The notes under the pieces are model-generated. The model made no database searches. It had not been told where the DNA came from and saw only the letters and a program-made list of their open reading frames with translations. Below, one piece after another: positions 8,601 to 15,578 of a DNA stretch of 22,859 nucleotides; the first letter of the stretch is position 1, and every line of letters begins with the position of its first letter. Origin of the DNA: Boseongicola sp. SB0662_bin_57 (GTDB lineage: Bacteria > Pseudomonadota > Alphaproteobacteria > Rhodobacterales > Rhodobacteraceae); NCBI GenBank assembly GCA_009839535.1, contig VXPN01000020.1, positions 1,521 through 24,379 of the forward strand. Direction: 5' to 3'. The position numbers were made by a program, and so were the translations under genes.

Positions 8601-8619
8601 GTCCGGCTACGGACCGGAC
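8601..8619. repeat. Small inverted repeat between M24 copy 2 and the binding-protein gene
   Basis: GTCCGG (8601-8606) and CCGGAC (8614-8619) are complementary arms around a 7-nt loop, with an alternative pairing GTCCG/CGGAC around 4 nt. It lies 21-39 bp upstream of the binding-protein start in the 57-bp gap. A stem here could stabilise the downstream transporter mRNA or modulate expression between the first and second cistron. The short arms in high-GC DNA make this tentative. Confidence 0.3.
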
Positions 8620-8637
8620 GGTTCGATTGTCGTCGCG

Positions 8638-9816
8638 TCAGTGTACCACTGTCAGGTCGTCGGGCAGGGCGGTCAGCACTTCCGGCGCCCCTTCGGTCAC
8701 CAGGAGTGTATGGCCGACGCCCATCCCGTGGCCCGTGTCGCTGTCTCCAATCATGACATGGTAGAACAGCGTCATCCCTGGTTCGCAGACAGTTGCGTTT
8801 CCCGAGTAGATCATGGGCGGCACGTCCATGCTGGTTGGAGAGAACGTGCAACCGACCGAATAGCCTGTCGCCCCGTAACGGTGCCTCTTGTAGCCGCCGT
8901 CGTCGAGCCCTCGGGCATGAACGTCGAATATCTCGCCCAGGGTCGTTCCGGGGCGCGCGATTTCCGTCATCCGGTGCAGTGTTTCGCGGGCGACATCGTA
9001 CATCATGCGATGCTCCGCCGGCACGTCGCCGAACAGGATGGTCCATTCCGTCTTCACGTTGTAACGGCGATAGGCGACCGGGTATTCGACGAGGATCTGG
9101 TCCTGCGACTCGATCCGTCGAGGCCCTGACACGCCGCGCCCGTACACGGCACGCGGCCCCGAATTGAACAGCGGTGGATTGGGCGGCATGTCCGCGCCAT
9201 CCCGCAGGATCGAGGTCAGGTAGGCCGCCTTGATTTCACTGTCCAGGATGCCCGGGCGAGAGGCCGCGATCACCGCCTCCAACGACCGGTCGAGGATTTC
9301 CGCCGCCTTGCGGGTATAGGCGATTTCCGCCGGCGACTTGATCAGCCGGAGCCGGCGGATCACGTGTTCGTCATCGACCAACGTGCACCAGCCATCCAAG
9401 GCATGCTGCACCCGCCAGAGGTTCCAGCCGGTCAGGCCGTGGGTGTTCAACTCGATTCCGATGCGCCCGCCCTTCAGGTGCAGCTCCTCCAGGATGGACT
9501 TCAGGTCCATTGCCGGATTGGCGTCGTCGGCATCCCACCAGATTCGAATGTCCTCGATTGTGCTGGTTCGACGCGCCTGAACCAGATCAGGGCGGCGGGT
9601 CAACAGGACGATCGGGCGGTCATCCGCTGTTATCACCGCGCACTGGAAGAAGACGTAGCCCCCGGTGTCGTAGCCGGTCAGCCAGAAGTGGCTTTCCTGG
9701 GCGAACACAAGCATGGCATCCAAGCCCCGGCGCCCAAGTTCGGATCTCAGGCGCGCCTGCCTTGACAGATGCTCCTCCCGCGGGAACGGAGTGGCTGCGC
9801 ACGGTTCAATCGACAT
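8638..9816 (-). CDS. Creatinase-like M24 family hydrolase, copy 2 (metal ligands lost), first gene of the operon
   Basis: This 392-residue protein has the N-terminal creatinase domain (GLDAMLVF, FWLTGYD at 31-50) and a C-terminal pita-bread domain. The metal positions of M24 peptidases read Glu244, Lys255, Tyr319, His353 and His369, so no dinuclear metal site is expected. Arg227 in GRGVSGPRR stands where creatinase has its catalytic His. The motif FSPTSMDVPPMIYSGN (325-340) is nearly identical in the copy at 1184-2395, so the two are paralogues that may act on related substrates or form a heteromer. The ATG at 9816 is chosen because the conserved domain begins just after it and a promoter-like sequence lies at 9863-9891. 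The longer open frame to 10305 runs through that promoter and into the divergent regulator. It probably hydrolyses a C-N bond in the imported compound; the substrate is unknown. Confidence 0.85.
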   Translation of the reverse strand: MSIEPCAATPFPREEHLSRQARLRSELGRRGLDAMLVFAQESHFWLTGYDTGGYVFFQCAVITADDRPIVLLTRRPDLVQARRTSTIEDIRIWWDADDANPAMDLKSILEELHLKGGRIGIELNTHGLTGWNLWRVQHALDGWCTLVDDEHVIRRLRLIKSPAEIAYTRKAAEILDRSLEAVIAASRPGILDSEIKAAYLTSILRDGADMPPNPPLFNSGPRAVYGRGVSGPRRIESQDQILVEYPVAYRRYNVKTEWTILFGDVPAEHRMMYDVARETLHRMTEIARPGTTLGEIFDVHARGLDDGGYKRHRYGATGYSVGCTFSPTSMDVPPMIYSGNATVCEPGMTLFYHVMIGDSDTGHGMGVGHTLLVTEGAPEVLTALPDDLTVVH

Positions 9817-9862
9817 GTCCTGCGTCCGTTCCCCCCTGTTCGCCGCCGGTGACTTCCAAAAA

Positions 9863-9891
9863 AGCCTATGGGATGGTATACCATCCGTCAA
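9863..9891 (-). promoter_or_regulatory. Sigma70-type promoter of the minus-strand catabolic operon
   Basis: Read on the minus strand, a -35 box TTGACG (9891-9886) is followed by a 17-nt spacer and a -10-like TAGGCT (9868-9863). Transcription would begin near 9856, giving a leader of about 40 nt before the M24 start at 9816. The -35 box is strong (5 of 6 to consensus) and the -10 weak (3 of 6). The spacer is almost entirely filled by the palindromic operator, an arrangement that would let a bound repressor block RNA polymerase. Confidence 0.55.
9871..9886. promoter_or_regulatory. Palindromic operator, probable GntR/FCD regulator site A
   Basis: GGATGGTATACCATCC is a perfect 16-bp palindrome in the divergent region between M24 copy 2 and the GntR gene. 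Its core TGGTATACCA resembles the short palindromes bound by FadR/FCD-subfamily GntR proteins (established knowledge of the family). The 8-bp core GGTATACC was found only once more in the window, in the other divergent intergenic region at 15545-15552. Binding by the adjacent regulator is an inference. Confidence 0.7.
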
Positions 9892-10083
9892 CCATGCGAA
9901 TACCAGCGCGCACGAAGGGCGCGGCAAATCTGTTCCGACCCTGTGCCATGTTCCGGCGGGTTGCCGTGGCGCCGAGTAAGGAACTCTCTTTGAACGGATC
10001 CGTCCGGCCATAAAGGGGCTTGAGACTTGAGCTTTCCACCAGATAAGTCCTTTCCGGACTGGACAGGCAGGAGGTCCACCGAC

Positions 10084-10740
10084 TTGAACGTTCAAGACCA
10101 GAGGCTTGCGCCGAGGGCGTATCAGCAGATCCTTGACTTGATACTGTCGGGCAAGACACGGCCCGGCGAGCAGTTGAACGAGCGTCAGCTGGCAGACATG
10201 CTTGGAATGTCCCGCACCCCTGTGCGGGACGCCTTGTTGATGCTGGAGGCCGAGGGGCTGCTGGTCCGCCAAGGGCGGATGGGCGTACAGATCAAGCAGA
10301 TGCACATTGACGAGTTCCTCGACGCGCTGGAGGTCCGCGCCCTGCTCGAGCCGGCGGTCTCACGCATGGCGGCCGGCAAGGTCGACCACGCGGCGCTCGA
10401 TGAGCTGGAGCGTTCGCTGCACAGCGCAATCGACATGGCGGACGCAACCGGGTGCGGAATGGACCGGTCCCAGACTCGCTGGATCGATGACACTCTGCAC
10501 AGCCTGATCTCGGATTCTGCCGGCAACGCGCAACTGTCGGCCATCGTGCGAAACTTGCGCCGAAAGACACAGATTTTCGACCTGAAGAACCTTCCGGAGC
10601 GCGCGGTCGCGACCTGCCGGGAACATCTGGACATCATCGCCGCACTTCGCCTTGGCGATGGCGAGAAGACTGCCGAGGCAATGGCACTGCACCTCGAACA
10701 GGTTCGTGCCAGCATCATAGCTCGGCTAAGCCGGCGATGA
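10084..10740 (+). CDS. GntR family transcriptional regulator, FCD (FadR) subfamily
   Basis: With this start the protein has 218 residues. An N-terminal winged helix (about 8-70, with LNERQLADMLGMSRTPVRDAL-like recognition helix) is followed by an all-helical FCD ligand domain. His residues in TLHSLI, REHLDI and ALHLEQ are in the places FCD proteins use to bind a metal. No ATG fits. TTG at 10084 has a perfect AGGAGGT (10069-10075) with 8-nt spacing, whereas the alternative TTG at 10027 has only AGGGG and would add 19 residues outside the known domain. The gene is divergent from the transporter operon and overlaps the next gene by ATGA. It probably represses the cluster until a pathway intermediate binds. 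Acids and amino-acid derivatives are common ligands in this subfamily. Confidence 0.9.
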   Translation: MNVQDQRLAPRAYQQILDLILSGKTRPGEQLNERQLADMLGMSRTPVRDALLMLEAEGLLVRQGRMGVQIKQMHIDEFLDALEVRALLEPAVSRMAAGKVDHAALDELERSLHSAIDMADATGCGMDRSQTRWIDDTLHSLISDSAGNAQLSAIVRNLRRKTQIFDLKNLPERAVATCREHLDIIAALRLGDGEKTAEAMALHLEQVRASIIARLSRR

Positions 10741-12035
10741 ACGATTCTTCCCCGGCCCTTGAAAGCACGGACATCCTGCCGGACATCGCCCTGGCCGAGC
10801 GGTTGTTCACCGAATTGCGCCATCAGACGTCGGACACACGTGGGGTCACCCGGATGTCCTATGGACCGGGTGAGGAGATCGCTCACGCCATTGTCCGCAG
10901 GGAAGCCGAGGCGCTGGGGCTTGGGGCCGAGACCGACGCTGCCTGCAACCAGTACCTGACCCTGCCGGGCCGGACCGATGCGCCTGGGATCGTCATCGGC
11001 TCGCACCTCGATTCAGTGCCCAAGGGTGGCAATTTCGACGGAGCTGCCGGCGTGCTGATGGGGCTTTCGGTGCTTTCGGGGCTTGTGGCCGCGGGTCGGG
11101 TGCCGCCCAGGCCGATCACCGTGATGGCGATCCGTGCGGAAGAAAGCGCCTGGTTTTCGGCCTCTTACATCGGAAGCCGCGCGGCTTTCGGCAGGCTGAC
11201 GGCGCAAGAGCTGGACACGGTGGTGCGCGCGGGTGACGGCGTGACCCTGCGGCAGGCCATTGCATCGGCAGGCGGGCATGTTGACGATGTCGCCCGGGGC
11301 GGCGGCCACTGGGCTCCAGAAGACGTTGCGGTGTTCCTGGAGCCGCACATCGAACAGGGTCCCGTTCTGGCGTTGAAGGACATGCCGCTTGGGATCGTGA
11401 CAAACATCAGGGGCAGCCTGCGTTTCCGTCACGCGGTCTGCCGTGGGGCCTATGCGCATTCGGGAACGACGCCGCGCAAGGTGCGCCGTGATGCGGTGCT
11501 TGCCGTTTCCGAGCTAGCTGTCGAGTTGGACCGACTGTGGCGCCAGTTCCAGGCGCAAGGCAAGGACCTCACTGTCACTGTCGGCGAGGTCGCGACGGAC
11601 CCCGAAGAAGCCTCGTTTTCCAAGGTTGCCGGCCTTGTGCGGTTCTCGCTTGATATCCGCAGCAATTCCCTCGCATCGCTGGACGAGTTCGCAGTCGAGC
11701 TGAAGTCGATAGCGGCCACCGTCGAATGTGACCGAAACGTCAGTTTCGATTTCGGCCCGCGCACGTCCACTACGCCGGCCAGAATGCACCCGGCGGTGAT
11801 CGCCGGGCTGAGACAATCCGCCGATGAGGCCCGGCAACCCGTGCTCGACATGCCCTGCGGCGCGGGCCACGACGCCGCCACCTTCGCCGATCTCAGTGTT
11901 CCGACCGGAATGTTGCTTCTCCGCAACGAGAACGGCAGCCACAACCCTGACGAGCACATGGACATCAACGACTTCAGCGTCGGTGCGGAGGTGCTTATGC
12001 GGTTCTGCCTGTCCCCGCCGGACATCCCGAAATGA
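10737..12035 (+). CDS. Zn-dependent amidohydrolase, N-carbamoyl-amino acid hydrolase / allantoate amidohydrolase family
   Basis: This 432-residue M20-type hydrolase belongs to the hydantoinase/carbamoylase group. The metal motifs are intact: GSHLDSVPKGGNFDGAAG gives His90 and Asp101, AEES gives Glu135-Glu136, EPHIEQGPV gives His204, and GSHNPDEH gives His402. CGAGHDAATFADL (374-386) matches the family GAGHDA substrate loop. The usual EEGSRF motif is EESAWF (135-140), so the substrate-contacting Ser-Arg pair is replaced and the exact substrate probably differs from N-carbamoyl amino acids or allantoate. It overlaps the regulator by ATGA at the front and the dehydrogenase by 4 bp at the end. 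It would release ammonia or a carbamoyl/acyl group from a pathway intermediate in the cytoplasm. Confidence 0.88.
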   Translation: MNDSSPALESTDILPDIALAERLFTELRHQTSDTRGVTRMSYGPGEEIAHAIVRREAEALGLGAETDAACNQYLTLPGRTDAPGIVIGSHLDSVPKGGNFDGAAGVLMGLSVLSGLVAAGRVPPRPITVMAIRAEESAWFSASYIGSRAAFGRLTAQELDTVVRAGDGVTLRQAIASAGGHVDDVARGGGHWAPEDVAVFLEPHIEQGPVLALKDMPLGIVTNIRGSLRFRHAVCRGAYAHSGTTPRKVRRDAVLAVSELAVELDRLWRQFQAQGKDLTVTVGEVATDPEEASFSKVAGLVRFSLDIRSNSLASLDEFAVELKSIAATVECDRNVSFDFGPRTSTTPARMHPAVIAGLRQSADEARQPVLDMPCGAGHDAATFADLSVPTGMLLLRNENGSHNPDEHMDINDFSVGAEVLMRFCLSPPDIPK

Positions 12036-12958
12036 CCGACTGCGTCATCGTGCAACCCATTGCCCGTTGCGGAGTGGACCTGCTGCAAGGTGCCGGCCTA
12101 TCGGTCTTTGTGGCCCCTTCGCCGGAACTGTCGGTCCTAAGGCCCCATCTGTTGACCGCCAGAGCGGTGATCACGCGCAACAGCGGACTCTCCGCCGAGG
12201 CCATCGGTGCGGCGCCAAACCTGGCAATCATCGCAAGCCATGGAACGGGGACGGATCGCATCGACAAGGCCGCAGCCGAACTGCGCGGAATCAGGGTGGT
12301 CAGCACACCCGGAACGAATGCGCAGTCGGTTGCCGAACATGCGCTCGCGCTGATGTTCGCCTGCGCCCGACGCGTTCCTGCCGCCGATCATGCGGTGCGT
12401 GCCGGCGACTGGTCATTCCGCGAGCGCGCCCGTCAGCGAGAGCTGTACGGGTGCCGCCTCGGTCTTGTCGGCTACGGCCATGTGGCGCGAAGGCTGGCGG
12501 CACTTGCAAAGGGGCTGGGCATGTCCGTGACCGTGCACTCGAAACATGCCAGCGACGCGGACCTCGCCGCCGACGGGGTTCTGCGCGCTTCGAATCTCGA
12601 AGACCTGCTTGCAACCGCACAGATCGTCTCGCTTCATGGGCTGCCCGGCCGTACACCTGTTCTGGACGAGGCGCTGATTTCGAAGCTGCGCACCGACGCC
12701 ATCCTGATCAATACTGCGCGCGGCGTCTTGATCGACGAGGCAGCACTGGCCGCAGCCCTGCGCGGCGGCCGCATCGCGGCGGCCGGGCTGGACGTCTTCT
12801 CCCGCGAGCCATTGCCTGGTGACAGCCCGATCCTGGATTGTCCCAACGTCGTTCTGACTCCTCACATTGGTGGCTCCGCCGTCGAGGCGCGAGAGCGGAC
12901 GGCGCTCGAGGTGGCTCGCAGGGTCGTCGAAGGCCTCGGGATCGCATTGCACGATTGA
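12032..12958 (+). CDS. D-isomer-specific 2-hydroxyacid dehydrogenase (NAD(P)-dependent)
   Basis: This 308-residue protein has the full D-2-hydroxyacid dehydrogenase layout. The substrate domain contains GTGTDRID (71-78). The Rossmann dinucleotide motif is LGLVGYGHVARR (143-154). The catalytic residues are Arg230 in NTARGVL, Glu259 in SREPL and His278 in TPHIGG. The second strand ends in VHSKHA instead of an acidic residue, which may favour NADP(H); that is tentative. It would interconvert a 2-keto acid and a D-2-hydroxy acid. It overlaps the amidohydrolase gene by 4 bp and is followed by pxpB after 11 bp. Its 2-keto acid could be made or used by the aminotransferase or the DapA-like lyase of the same cluster (inference). 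Confidence 0.92.
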   Translation: MTDCVIVQPIARCGVDLLQGAGLSVFVAPSPELSVLRPHLLTARAVITRNSGLSAEAIGAAPNLAIIASHGTGTDRIDKAAAELRGIRVVSTPGTNAQSVAEHALALMFACARRVPAADHAVRAGDWSFRERARQRELYGCRLGLVGYGHVARRLAALAKGLGMSVTVHSKHASDADLAADGVLRASNLEDLLATAQIVSLHGLPGRTPVLDEALISKLRTDAILINTARGVLIDEAALAAALRGGRIAAAGLDVFSREPLPGDSPILDCPNVVLTPHIGGSAVEARERTALEVARRVVEGLGIALHD

Positions 12959-12969
12959 GGAGCCATGGC

Positions 12970-13707
12970 ATGCAGGAAGAATGCGACGGCAATGCTCCGG
13001 TGATCCGCTATCTCGGTGACTCGGCCTTGTCCGTCGAGTTCGGTGACCGGATCGATGCCGGACTGGTTTCCCGTGTCCACGCATTCGACGCCGCCTTCAA
13101 TGAGCTTCGCCTCGCCGGCGTCGTAGAGACCGTGCCGACCTACCGGGCCACCACCGTCTTTTTTGATCCGCTCACGGCTGACGTCGGCGAAATCGAGGCA
13201 ACGGTTCTGCGGCTTGCCTCCACCAATGCCGACGTCAGGCCAAGCGGGCAGCTCTGGGAGGTTCCGGTGACCTATGGCCGCGACTTCGGGATCGATCTCA
13301 AGGATGTGGCGGCGCATGCTGGGATGTCGCCACGTGATCTCATCGAGGCACACGCCGATCCAGAGTACTTGGTCGCGATGGTGGGCTTCCTGCCAGGATT
13401 CAGCTATCTTTGCGGGCTTGATCCGCGCCTTTCGATGCCGCGCCGACCCGAGCCGCGTGCCAGGATTCCTGCATCCTCAATTTCGATCGGCGGGCAGCAG
13501 ACGGCCATCGGCAGCCTCGAAGGACCCAGCGGATGGCACGTCATCGGCCGCACACCGGCCCGCCCGTTTCATCCCGGCAGAATGCCCGAGTTTCTTTTCA
13601 AACCTGGCGATCGCATCAGGTTTCGGCCAGTTTCTGCGCGCGAGTGGTCTGAACTCGATCGGGGCGCGGCACGCGGTGCACTGGTTGCGGAGAGAGTCGA
13701 CGGATGA
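12970..13707 (+). CDS. pxpB: 5-oxoprolinase subunit B (KipI/allophanate hydrolase subunit 1 family)
   Basis: This 245-residue protein matches the PxpB/KipI family. It has the GDSALSVEFGD start, the hallmark GFLPGFSYLCGLDPRL (about 139-154), PRRPEPRARIPA, GGQQTAIGS and the tail GWHVIGRTP. The start is ATG 12970 with GAGGAG (12957-12962) 7 nt upstream; the frame is open back to 12838, but that part overlaps the dehydrogenase gene and is not family sequence. In E. coli and B. subtilis PxpABC convert 5-oxo-L-proline plus ATP to glutamate (established). pxpC follows with a 4-bp overlap. Because this PxpA is divergent in sequence and separately transcribed, a related lactam or carbamoyl substrate is possible. 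Confidence 0.93.
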   Translation: MQEECDGNAPVIRYLGDSALSVEFGDRIDAGLVSRVHAFDAAFNELRLAGVVETVPTYRATTVFFDPLTADVGEIEATVLRLASTNADVRPSGQLWEVPVTYGRDFGIDLKDVAAHAGMSPRDLIEAHADPEYLVAMVGFLPGFSYLCGLDPRLSMPRRPEPRARIPASSISIGGQQTAIGSLEGPSGWHVIGRTPARPFHPGRMPEFLFKPGDRIRFRPVSAREWSELDRGAARGALVAERVDG

Positions 13708-14702
13708 CCGCGCTCGAGATTGTCAAATGTGGTCCGGGAACTTCGGTTCAGGATGCAGGACGCCACCGCTTTCGAAGGTTCGGCGTGTCGACTGCGGGAG
13801 CGATGGACCGGCGGGCGCTGGCGCTGGCCAACGCGCTTGCGGGCAACCCGCCGGACACGGCGGCAGTGGAACTCCCGCTTGCAGGCGCAGAGTTCCGCGT
13901 CGTCGGCGGACCTGTTCTCGTGGCAGCCCATGGCCCCGGAACGACGCTGGCCGTGTCCGGTCGGGCTGTATCGGAACGATCATCGGTGCAACTGGCCGAC
14001 GGCGAAACCGTCATGATCGGCCCGCCGCGGGAGGGCGTGTACAGCTACGTTGCCGTCGCAGGGGGAATTCTGACAAGGCCCGTTCTCGGCAGCCGCTCCT
14101 GCCATCGCCGTTCCGGGATCGGCGGGGATGTGCTGTCGCCGGGCGACCGCCTTCCGTGCAATGGCGGTTCCGGCAATGTGCCTTTGTCCCTTCCCGAAGG
14201 CAAGAGGTACGACGGCAGTGACGCGATCAGGATCGTCCCGGGCCCGCAGGCTGACTATTTTGAGGAAGCGACATGGCTGCGGCTGCTGTCGTCGCGTTAC
14301 CGGATCAGTCCGCGATCCGACCGGATGGGCCTCCGTCTTGAAGGTCCCGTTCTTCGGTCTTCGAAGGGGCACGACATCGTGTCCGAGGGGGTGGTTCCAG
14401 GCAGCGTTCAGGTGCCCGGCGACGGGAACCCGATCGTCTTGGGCCGGGATTGCCAGACGACCGGAGGCTATCCGAAGATCGCAACGGTAATTTCGACCGA
14501 TCTGGACCGCCTGGCGCAGGTGCCCATAGGCCGAGACGTGCGCTTTCGCATGGTTTCGGAAGGAGATGCGATTGATGCCGCGCGCCGTTCGGCACTTTGG
14601 CGCAGTTCGCTGAAGCTGGCGGTGGAACCTGTCAGCGACTCTTCGCCTGACCTGCTGTCGCACAATCTGATCGGGGGGATTACGAGAGGCGACGACCTTT
14701 AG
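13704..14702 (+). CDS. pxpC: 5-oxoprolinase subunit C (KipA/allophanate hydrolase subunit 2 family)
   Basis: This 332-residue biotin-dependent-carboxyltransferase-like domain protein shows PxpC/KipA hallmarks. GPGTSVQDAGR...GVSTAGAMDRRAL appears near the N-terminus (11-35), then GPPREGVYSYVAVAGG, the RIVPGPQADYF motif, SDRMGLRLEGP, and near the C-terminus GNPIVLGRDCQTTGGYPKI. It overlaps pxpB by ATGA. Its stop TAG (14700-14702) shares bases with the stop TAA of pxpA on the other strand, so pxpC and pxpA run tail to tail. It is the likely ATP-using partner of PxpB. Length and motifs look complete. Confidence 0.93.
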   Translation: MTALEIVKCGPGTSVQDAGRHRFRRFGVSTAGAMDRRALALANALAGNPPDTAAVELPLAGAEFRVVGGPVLVAAHGPGTTLAVSGRAVSERSSVQLADGETVMIGPPREGVYSYVAVAGGILTRPVLGSRSCHRRSGIGGDVLSPGDRLPCNGGSGNVPLSLPEGKRYDGSDAIRIVPGPQADYFEEATWLRLLSSRYRISPRSDRMGLRLEGPVLRSSKGHDIVSEGVVPGSVQVPGDGNPIVLGRDCQTTGGYPKIATVISTDLDRLAQVPIGRDVRFRMVSEGDAIDAARRSALWRSSLKLAVEPVSDSSPDLLSHNLIGGITRGDDL

Positions 14703-15463
14703 CGTAGCTTCGTCGAGGAAACTGCCCAGCCGTCCTTTTCGAAACCGTCACGCAGCGCTCTTGCCATCGCGACGGCCGACTCGTTGTCCCCATGCACGCA
14801 CACTGAATCGATCTCGACCGGCAGGCGCTTGCCTGTCACCGATTCCAGCCGCCCCTCGGCCACCATTTCCTTCACGCGGGTCAGCGCGGTTTCAACATCA
14901 TGGATGACGGCGCCGGGGACCTTGCGGCTTGTCAGGTTAAAACTGTCGTCATAGGTCCTGTCGGCATAGATCTCGCGTATCGGACGCAAGCCTGCACGAT
15001 CGCAGGCGCGCTCGGTCGCCGTTCCCGGCATCACCATGAATGCAAGTCCGGGGTCGGCGGCCCGTATGCCTCGGGCAACTGCATCGGCAAGGCCGTCGTC
15101 GTCCGCACAGGCGTTTCCGAGTGCGCCATGTGTCTTGACATGAGTTCCGGGATGCCCAGTCAGCGACGCCATCGCCTGAAAGGCGCCCACCTGATAGGCA
15201 ACGAGCATCTCGATCTCGTGTGCCGTGACTCCAATTTGCGCACGCCGCCCGAATCCGATCAGGTCGCGATACCCTGGGTGAGCCCCGACCGCGACCCGCC
15301 GTTCGCGAGCGAGGTCAATGGCGCGTCGCATCGTTTCGGGGTCGCCGGCGTGAAATCCGCAAGCGATGTTGGCCGTTGTGACGATGTCCAGCATTGCCGC
15401 GTCGTTACCCATCGTCCACGGTCCGAACCCCTCTCCGAGATCCGAATTGAGATCGATCTGCAT
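14699..15463 (-). CDS. pxpA: 5-oxoprolinase subunit A (LamB/YcsF family), divergent variant
   Basis: This 254-residue protein starts with IDLNSDLGEGFG and contains the family block NIACGFHAGD (32-41), VGAHPGYRD and CVHGDNESA near the end. The motif HVKPHG.LYN of E. coli PxpA reads HVKTHGALGN (108-117), and the later Y..DGSLVPR region reads YDDSFNLTSR, so active-site neighbours differ. The start ATG at 15463 is chosen because family similarity begins at once; the frame continues upstream through the intergenic promoter region. Unlike most pxp loci, this subunit is on the strand opposite pxpB and pxpC, and its stop overlaps that of pxpC. It would be expressed from the 15.5-kb divergent region with operator site B. 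Confidence 0.88.
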   Translation of the reverse strand: MQIDLNSDLGEGFGPWTMGNDAAMLDIVTTANIACGFHAGDPETMRRAIDLARERRVAVGAHPGYRDLIGFGRRAQIGVTAHEIEMLVAYQVGAFQAMASLTGHPGTHVKTHGALGNACADDDGLADAVARGIRAADPGLAFMVMPGTATERACDRAGLRPIREIYADRTYDDSFNLTSRKVPGAVIHDVETALTRVKEMVAEGRLESVTGKRLPVEIDSVCVHGDNESAVAMARALRDGFEKDGWAVSSTKLR

Positions 15464-15524
15464 TGGTCTCTCATTCCCTTCCGCCAACTGTGGCGCGCTC
15501 CTCCGGCCGGTGCATCCGACGTTG

Positions 15525-15552
15525 TTGCACGGCGGCACACCACTGGTATACC
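15525..15552 (+). promoter_or_regulatory. Sigma70-type promoter of the second catabolic operon
   Basis: TTGCAC (15525-15530), a 16-nt spacer and TATACC (15547-15552) form a plausible promoter for the plus-strand genes starting at 15579. The -10 box lies inside the GGTATACC palindrome, so a regulator bound there would cover the -10 region. The AGGAGGT ribosome site at 15568-15574 follows. No equally good -35/-10 pair was found for pxpA in the opposite direction. Confidence 0.5.
15545..15552. promoter_or_regulatory. Palindromic operator, probable GntR/FCD regulator site B
   Basis: GGTATACC is an exact copy of the core of operator site A (9871-9886), set in ACTGGTATACCGGA. The flanks are less symmetric than in site A. 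It lies in the 115-bp divergent region between pxpA and the amidotransferase-like gene. An 8-bp palindrome is expected less than once per 20 kb by chance in high-GC DNA, so two copies, both in the divergent promoter regions, suggest shared control. Confidence 0.6.
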
Positions 15553-15578
15553 GGAATTGCCGGAAAGAGGAGGTCTTC

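Noticed and set aside
8639..8651. CAGTGTACCACTG as a third operator copy upstream of the binding-protein gene
   Set aside because: The arms are symmetric but the core differs from GGTATACC, and the site overlaps the stop of the M24 gene inside an operon; too weak to claim.
9817..10305. N-terminal extension of M24 copy 2
   Set aside because: The frame is open but runs through the promoter/operator and into the divergent regulator gene; family similarity begins only after 9816.
12838..12969. N-terminal extension of pxpB
   Set aside because: It overlaps the dehydrogenase gene out of frame and is Arg-rich non-family sequence; GAGGAG correctly spaced before 12970 supports the shorter form.
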